Shown piece after piece: positions 59,665 to 64,000 of a stretch of 64,000 bases of DNA (within the stretch, counting starts at the first letter, position 1; each line of letters begins with the position of its first letter). The stretch covers positions 1 to 64,000 of the forward strand of contig JASBUG010000043.1 in NCBI GenBank assembly GCA_030148025.1, given 5' to 3'. The translations under genes and the position numbers were made by a program. Source of the stretch: Flavobacteriaceae bacterium (GTDB taxonomy: Bacteria; Bacteroidota; Bacteroidia; Flavobacteriales; Flavobacteriaceae). The notes under the pieces are model-generated. The model was not told the DNA's origin and did no database searches. It was given only the letters and a program-made list of their open reading frames with translations.

Positions 59665-60423
59665 TTATTGTTGTTTTCGGGTACCTATTTTATTTTCTAA
59701 CTGGTTTGTTACAATAGAATTCTCGGGAATAGAATTGGTGATCCATACATTGGCGCCAATAATGGAGTTTGCTCCTATAACAATATCGCCTCCTAAAATG
59801 GTGGCGTTTGCATAAATAACTACATTATCTTCAATTGTAGGATGGCGCTTTGTAGAAGCTAGATTCTTTTTCACCTGAATACCTCCTAAAGTCACACCTT
59901 GGTATATTTTGACATTGTCCTTGATTACCGACGTTTCTCCTATAACAATTCCAGTGGCGTGATCTATAAAAAACGATTCACCAATGGTTGCACCAGGATG
60001 AATATCGGTTCCGGTTAGTCCATGTGCATATTCGCTCATCATTCTAGGAATTATAGGCAATTCTAATTTAAAAAGCTCATGACTTAGTCTGTAAATTGCA
60101 ATGGCATGAAATCCAGGGTACGCCAAATATATTTCCTCTAAACTTCTAGCTGCTGGATCATTTTTTTCAAAAGCTATTGCATCTTTATCTAAGCTTTCAC
60201 GAATAACTGGAAGCTGTGCCTTAAAAGAAGTCCAGGTGTTTTCTCCTTCATTAATGTTAAGTTCTGATGTTATTTTCAGAAACTGTTCTTTAAGCCATTT
60301 CAATTCATTTAACTGATCTTCAACACCTAAAAACAAAGCGTAAAATAATCGCTTAGTGAATTGTTCGATAGTATCTTTTAAGGCTAAATTATATGATGAT
60401 CGTTTGCTTATTTCTGACTTCAT
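59665..60423 (-). CDS. Serine O-acetyltransferase
   Basis: Makes O-acetylserine for CysM. A 252-residue protein with a helical N-terminal domain (about 1-130) and a left-handed beta-helix of hexapeptide repeats ([51 protein letters not shown]). The catalytic Asp/His region is [18 protein letters not shown]. It is close to the EpsC/plant-type serine acetyltransferases by N-terminal length. It precedes cysM by two bases. Confidence 0.93.
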   Translation of the reverse strand: MKSEISKRSSYNLALKDTIEQFTKRLFYALFLGVEDQLNELKWLKEQFLKITSELNINEGENTWTSFKAQLPVIRESLDKDAIAFEKNDPAARSLEEIYLAYPGFHAIAIYRLSHELFKLELPIIPRMMSEYAHGLTGTDIHPGATIGESFFIDHATGIVIGETSVIKDNVKIYQGVTLGGIQVKKNLASTKRHPTIEDNVVIYANATILGGDIVIGANSIIGANVWITNSIPENSIVTNQLENKIGTRKQQ

Positions 60424-60427
60424 GTAT

Positions 60428-60751
60428 TTAATATTCAGGTGCCAAAGTTACTTCTAATTCGTTTAAATTTGAAGTAATTGGAATTTGACAACCCAATCTA
60501 CTATTCGATTTTACATAGAACGCTTCACTTAACATCGCTTCTTCTTCATCTTGCATTTCATTAAGTTGGTGATCCGATTCAATATAACACTGACAAGAAG
60601 CACACATTGCCATTCCTCCACAAGTACCTTCAACCGGAAGTTCGTAAGCTTTAAAAACTTCCATCAGGTTCATTGCCATATCTGTCGGAGCTATGAGCTG
60701 ATGCATTACACCTTCTCTATCTGTAACTTTTATGTTGATATTATGTTCCAT
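60428..60751 (-). CDS. [2Fe-2S] ferredoxin, adrenodoxin-like
   Basis: A 107-residue soluble ferredoxin. Cluster ligands are Cys in [11 protein letters not shown] (C-x5-C-x2-C) and a fourth in LGCQIP. The [10 protein letters not shown] context is of the adrenodoxin/ISC type. It lies next to a ferredoxin-NADP reductase and the sulfite reductase, so it is probably the electron carrier for sulfite reduction. It is four bases upstream of the serine acetyltransferase gene. Confidence 0.93.
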   Translation of the reverse strand: MEHNINIKVTDREGVMHQLIAPTDMAMNLMEVFKAYELPVEGTCGGMAMCASCQCYIESDHQLNEMQDEEEAMLSEAFYVKSNSRLGCQIPITSNLNELEVTLAPEY

Positions 60752-60764
60752 AGAAAATATTAAG

Positions 60765-60817
60765 ACCTTTCGATGCTTCGACTGCGCTCAGCACAGCGCA
60801 AGCTCAAGGTGACAAAA
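60765..60817. repeat. Intergenic palindromic repeat with GTGACA end
   Basis: Contains CTTCGACTGCGCTCAGC and AGCGCAAGCTCAAGGTGACA. TGCGCT and AGCGCA form a central stem, and CCTTT/AAAGG flank it. From memory this matches a widespread dispersed repeat of Flavobacteriaceae. It lies between the ferredoxin and ferredoxin-NADP reductase genes, and with the one at 32499-32525 is one of two repeats of this style seen here. The two share the (G/A)TGACA ending. Confidence 0.75.
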
Positions 60818-60819
60818 GG

Positions 60820-61869
60820 TTATTGAATAGCTTGTACTACAGCTTTTGGTGCTTCCTTACGAGTACCGTCAAAGCCATCAATTCCACTTACTGTAGTATA
60901 TTTAAGTACATTTCTTTTTCCAGGGTTGATAATTTGAAACGCAGATTGACACATTAATGTTGCTTCGTGAAAACCGCAAAGAATTAGCTTTAACTTTCCA
61001 GGATAAGTATTGACATCGCCAATGGCAAAAATTCCAGGAACATTTGTTTGATAATCGAACGTATCAACTTTAATAGCATTCTTTTCAATTTCTAATCCCC
61101 AATTTGCAATAGGTCCTAATTTTGGAGATAACCCAAAAAGTGGAATGAAGTGATCTGTTTCAATTACTTCTTCTTCACCTTCTCTTGTAACTGTTATGCC
61201 TTGAAGCGTATCATCACCATGTAACGCAGTAACTTCAGCAGGAGTGATTAAATTAATTTTATTAAGCAACTTCAATTCTCTTACTTTTTCCACTGAATCT
61301 AACGCTCCTCTAAATTCATTTCTTCTATGAATTAAAGTCACTTCTGAAGCAACATCAGCTAAAAAGATACTCCAGTCTAACGCTGAGTCTCCTCCTCCTG
61401 CAATAACAACTTTTTTATCCCTGTATACTTCTGGATCTTTTATCATATAAGCTACACCATTATCTTCAAACTTTTCAAGATTTTCAAGTTGTGGCTTACG
61501 TGGTTCAAAACTTCCTAGTCCACCAGCTATAGCAACTACATGCGCTTGATGCTTGGTACCTTTATTTGTAGTAACTATAAAAGTTCCGTCCTCTTGCTTT
61601 TCAATTGTATCTGCACGCTCCCCTAAAGTAAATCCAGGTTCGAATTGCTTAGACTGTTCTAATAAATTTTTGGTAAGATCTCCTGCTAAAATTTCGGGAA
61701 ACCCTGGAATATCGTAAATGGGTTTTTTAGGGTAAATCTCACTACACTGACCTCCTGGTTGTGCTAAAGCATCAATTAAATGACACTTCAACTTTAACAA
61801 TCCAGCTTCAAAAACAGTAAACAAACCTGTAGGTCCTGCTCCAATTATTAATATATCTGTTTTAATCAT
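60820..61869 (-). CDS. Ferredoxin-NADP reductase (thioredoxin-reductase-like)
   Basis: A 349-residue FAD/NAD(P)-dependent oxidoreductase. The FAD site is GAGPTGLFTVFEAG at residues 9-22, the NADPH site AGGGDSALDWSIFLA, and FAIGDVNTYPG is the last FAD motif. It lacks the CxxC redox pair of thioredoxin reductase and therefore belongs to the bacterial FNR group (YumC-like). It should reduce the nearby ferredoxin, supplying electrons to sulfite reductase. It overlaps the siroheme gene by four bases. Confidence 0.93.
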   Translation of the reverse strand: MIKTDILIIGAGPTGLFTVFEAGLLKLKCHLIDALAQPGGQCSEIYPKKPIYDIPGFPEILAGDLTKNLLEQSKQFEPGFTLGERADTIEKQEDGTFIVTTNKGTKHQAHVVAIAGGLGSFEPRKPQLENLEKFEDNGVAYMIKDPEVYRDKKVVIAGGGDSALDWSIFLADVASEVTLIHRRNEFRGALDSVEKVRELKLLNKINLITPAEVTALHGDDTLQGITVTREGEEEVIETDHFIPLFGLSPKLGPIANWGLEIEKNAIKVDTFDYQTNVPGIFAIGDVNTYPGKLKLILCGFHEATLMCQSAFQIINPGKRNVLKYTTVSGIDGFDGTRKEAPKAVVQAIQ

Positions 61870-62459
61870 TTTGGTAATTTTTCTTTTGCAATTATTAACT
61901 CTTCTGTTAAGGCATTTAGCTGGCTTACTTTAGCAGCAAAATCACCTTGAATATTTTTTCTAAATCGGTTTAAATTAACAGCTAGTTTGTCTATATCATC
62001 AGGAATGATCTGCTCAAACAATTGACGTAAACGTTTTGCCATAGTTGGCGATTTTCCGTTGGTAGAAATAGCTATCTTCACGTTACCTTTGGTTACGATT
62101 CCTCCTAAATAGAAATCGCATATATCTGGTGTATCAGCAACATTTACAAGTAAATATCTTTTCTTAGCATCTTTATAAATTTGCCTGTTTACATCGATAT
62201 TGTTTGTCGCTGCTATTACTAAATTCTTATCTATCAAAAAAGAACTATCATAACTCATCTCTATCAAATCAACATGGTATCTTTCGGCTAAATCTTTAAC
62301 TTCTTGCTTAAAACTACTAGCAACCATAGTTACATTTGCATGAGGGCTAGATTTTAATAAAAAACTTAATTTTTCTAATGCTACATTACCACCACCCACT
62401 ATTAGTGTTTGAAGCTCATGCATTTTAAGGAATATAGGGTATAAATTATTGCGCTCCAT
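61866..62459 (-). CDS. Precorrin-2 dehydrogenase / sirohydrochlorin ferrochelatase
   Basis: Last steps of siroheme synthesis, the N-terminal CysG module as a stand-alone gene of 197 residues. The NAD motif is IVGGGNVALEKLSFLL (Rossmann) about residue 20. STNGKSPTMAKRLR holds the catalytic-type segment. It overlaps cobA by 14 bases, and together the two genes do the work of CysG. Siroheme is needed by the sulfite reductase upstream in the operon. Confidence 0.92.
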   Translation of the reverse strand: MERNNLYPIFLKMHELQTLIVGGGNVALEKLSFLLKSSPHANVTMVASSFKQEVKDLAERYHVDLIEMSYDSSFLIDKNLVIAATNNIDVNRQIYKDAKKRYLLVNVADTPDICDFYLGGIVTKGNVKIAISTNGKSPTMAKRLRQLFEQIIPDDIDKLAVNLNRFRKNIQGDFAAKVSQLNALTEELIIAKEKLPK

Positions 62460-63231
62460 GACTTGTATAATTCACTTTAACTTCAGTATAAAACTGCTTA
62501 AGTTTATGACTATGCTTTACCACATCACCTATTACAATAATTGCAGGATTGCTTAGTTTTTTAGTTTCTACAACTTCTAAAATGGAATCTATTGTTCCCA
62601 CTCCAACATTTTCATTTGGAAGTGTTCCATTTTGAATTATAGCTACAGCATCATTACCTCTGTGATACTTTTTAAATAAACTCACTATTTCAGGGAGTTT
62701 ACTCATTCCCATTAAAATAGCTATAGTTGCTGTAGATTGCGCAGCTAACGCTACGTCGTTAGACAATTTTCGTTGAGACGTTGTTCCTGTTATTACCCAA
62801 AAACTTTCGGAAACATTACGCTTAGTTAACGATATTCCTTGAGATGCAGGAACAGCTATAGATGATGAAATTCCAGGAACCACATGGCATTCAATTCCAA
62901 AAGCGTCAGCATAAGCAATTTCTTCACTTCCACGTCCAAAAACAAAGGGATCTCCTCCTTTTAATCGTACCACATGACCGTTAGTAAGTGCGTGTTCTAC
63001 AATTAAATTATTAATCTCGTCTTGCGAGTATCTGTGAAAATCTTTTCGTTTACCCACAAATATTTTGATAGCAGCCTTTGGTGCGTACTCCAACAACTCG
63101 GTATTAACCAACGCATCATACAATACTACATTGGCTTCAGCTAATGCTTTAACTCCTTTTACAGTAATTAAATCTGCATCACCTGGTCCTGCTCCTACCA
63201 AGGATAATCTAGGTTTTTTATTGACTAACAT
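62446..63231 (-). CDS. cobA: Uroporphyrinogen-III C-methyltransferase
   Basis: SAM-dependent methylation of uroporphyrinogen III to precorrin-2. At 261 residues it is the single-domain form. LSLVGAGPGDADLITVKG at the N-terminus, RLKGGDPFVFGRGSEEI and VVPGISSSIAVPAS are hallmark segments. It overlaps the sulfite reductase gene by 14 bases and the dehydrogenase gene by 14. Confidence 0.95.
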   Translation of the reverse strand: MLVNKKPRLSLVGAGPGDADLITVKGVKALAEANVVLYDALVNTELLEYAPKAAIKIFVGKRKDFHRYSQDEINNLIVEHALTNGHVVRLKGGDPFVFGRGSEEIAYADAFGIECHVVPGISSSIAVPASQGISLTKRNVSESFWVITGTTSQRKLSNDVALAAQSTATIAILMGMSKLPEIVSLFKKYHRGNDAVAIIQNGTLPNENVGVGTIDSILEVVETKKLSNPAIIVIGDVVKHSHKLKQFYTEVKVNYTSHGAQ

Positions 63232-64000
63232 TTTCTAATTCTTTTTCTCTGTAAGCTTCAATCAATTTGAAAAACTCTTGTGCGTCATGTAAATATGAAC
63301 TAGCAAAAGATTCTGATGGTTCATTCTCCTTAAGTTGATACACTAATTCAGCAAAGCTTGTTTTTAAGGTTAGCTTATTAGTTTCAATAAATATTTCATC
63401 AAATTGTTTTATGATTCCAGCTTGTGTATTTGTTTTTTTATTTTCTGCTAGTAATAGTGCTTTTGCTCCATTTACGAAAGCCGCATACGTATGATAAATA
63501 GCATCAGACCATTTTTCATTTTTAAACGATTCAATCGCTAAATCTAATTTTTCTCTTGCTTCTAAAATTAATGTAGCCACAAGATCAATAACAACACCAG
63601 CACATTCTCCAATTCCAACGGCTTGAATATATTTATCGCTATTTCCCCAATCTATAAAATCACTTTCCTGAAGATTTTCGGTAGACGACAACGGAACGAG
63701 TAGTTCATAAAAATACTTTTCTCCTAATCTATCGTAATAGTCTAGAAAGGATTCATTAGCTTCTTGATTCAACTGATAATCATCTAATAAAAATCTTAAG
63801 GCTTGCGGACCGCGTTTTGAAGGTAGTTTAATCACTTTATCAGCAAAACGTCCTTCTCCATTTCCAAGTACGCCTCCTCCTAGTAACACCTGAACAGCAG
63901 GAGCAACTAATTTTTCTTTAGTTCTAATAGACATTCCTTGAAAGCCTATGTGCGCCATGTTGTGTTGTCCACAAGCATTCATGCAACCACTAATTTTTAT
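63218..64000 (-). CDS. Siroheme sulfite/nitrite reductase with C-terminal HEPN domain (N-terminus cut by right edge)
   Basis: Only the C-terminal 260 residues are in the window; the frame is open to base 64000 and the first ATG seen (63982) is internal. The first visible residues read ISGCMNACGQHNMAHIGF, the second half of the siroheme-[4Fe-4S] motif (GCxNxC). LLGGGVLGNGEGRFADKVIKLP and KRGPQALRFLLDDY follow. The last 125 residues are helical (WSDAIYHTYAAFVNGAKALLLAENK), of the HEPN fold, an uncommon extension. Genes of siroheme and ferredoxin supply follow, which favours a ferredoxin-dependent sulfite reductase over nitrite reductase. Confidence 0.9.
   Translation of the reverse strand: MKISGCMNACGQHNMAHIGFQGMSIRTKEKLVAPAVQVLLGGGVLGNGEGRFADKVIKLPSKRGPQALRFLLDDYQLNQEANESFLDYYDRLGEKYFYELLVPLSSTENLQESDFIDWGNSDKYIQAVGIGECAGVVIDLVATLILEAREKLDLAIESFKNEKWSDAIYHTYAAFVNGAKALLLAENKKTNTQAGIIKQFDEIFIETNKLTLKTSFAELVYQLKENEPSESFASSYLHDAQEFFKLIEAYREKELENVSQ

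Noticed and set aside
63218-63982. A complete gene starting at the ATG at 63982
   Set aside because: The frame is open to the window edge and the residues before that Met complete the conserved GCxNxC cluster motif, so the ATG is internal.

Overview
The window is a low-GC chromosomal segment from a member of the Bacteroidota, almost certainly family Flavobacteriaceae. The evidence is the gliding-motility ATPase GldA, a type IX secretion (T9SS) C-terminal sorting domain, many perfect TAnnTTTG minus-7 promoter boxes, DUF3857/transglutaminase proteins, a two-gene split MetH, and Shine-Dalgarno-poor starts. No rRNA, tRNA, IS element, prophage or CRISPR array was seen. It reads as ordinary chromosome with a few accessory cassettes, and there is no gene-free stretch above 300 bases.

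Layout. 1-2.5 kb: der (cut by the left edge), a small membrane protein and era. 2.7-7.2 kb: a compact three-gene cassette of ECF sigma factor, membrane TPR protein and large TPR-CHAT protease. 7.3-16.7 kb: a T9SS-exported serine hydrolase, then a minus-strand operon of SUMF1-fold protein, amidohydrolase, LacZ-type GH2 and a second amidohydrolase. 16.8-24.7 kb: a TrmH-type methyltransferase, an EEP-family hydrolase, and a membrane AraC regulator followed by six small exported or membrane proteins. 24.8-30 kb: a soluble NAD-type formate dehydrogenase (fdhD, a fused NuoE/NuoF-like subunit, a NuoG/FdhF-like subunit). 30-44 kb: a TlpA-like protein, polyprenyl synthase, rlmN, queA, aroA, mazG-like, three DUF3857 paralogues, dtd and rsgA. 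44.3-48.4 kb: an aromatic amino-acid operon (prephenate dehydratase, aminotransferase, prephenate dehydrogenase, DAHP synthase/chorismate mutase). 48.5-53.3 kb: gldA, a GIN-domain lipoprotein, a PagL-like protein, and a thioredoxin/DUF4266/DUF3570 module. 53.3-58.7 kb: a methionine operon (split metH, metF) behind a SAM-I riboswitch. 58.8-64 kb: an assimilatory sulfur operon (cysM, serine acetyltransferase, ferredoxin, ferredoxin-NADP reductase, siroheme genes, sulfite reductase cut by the right edge).

The best hidden signal is at about 48290-48421. A 25-codon leader ORF too short for routine gene calling has nine aromatic codons in an 11-codon run (Phe, Tyr, Trp). It is followed by a perfect 10-bp terminator hairpin with nine U residues, ending five bases before the prephenate dehydratase start. 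A six-base segment in the leader's last codons can pair with the 5' arm of the terminator. This is a complete ribosome-mediated transcription attenuator for the aromatic operon.

The genes work together in three metabolic blocks. Sulfite is reduced with ferredoxin, built into cysteine, and homocysteine is methylated by MetF/MetH under SAM control. Chorismate flows to Phe and Tyr under leader-peptide control. Formate is oxidised to NADH. The CHAT cassette, the DUF3857 trio (with a recent gene-conversion tract) and the thioredoxin/DUF4266/DUF3570 module are the main parts of unclear function.
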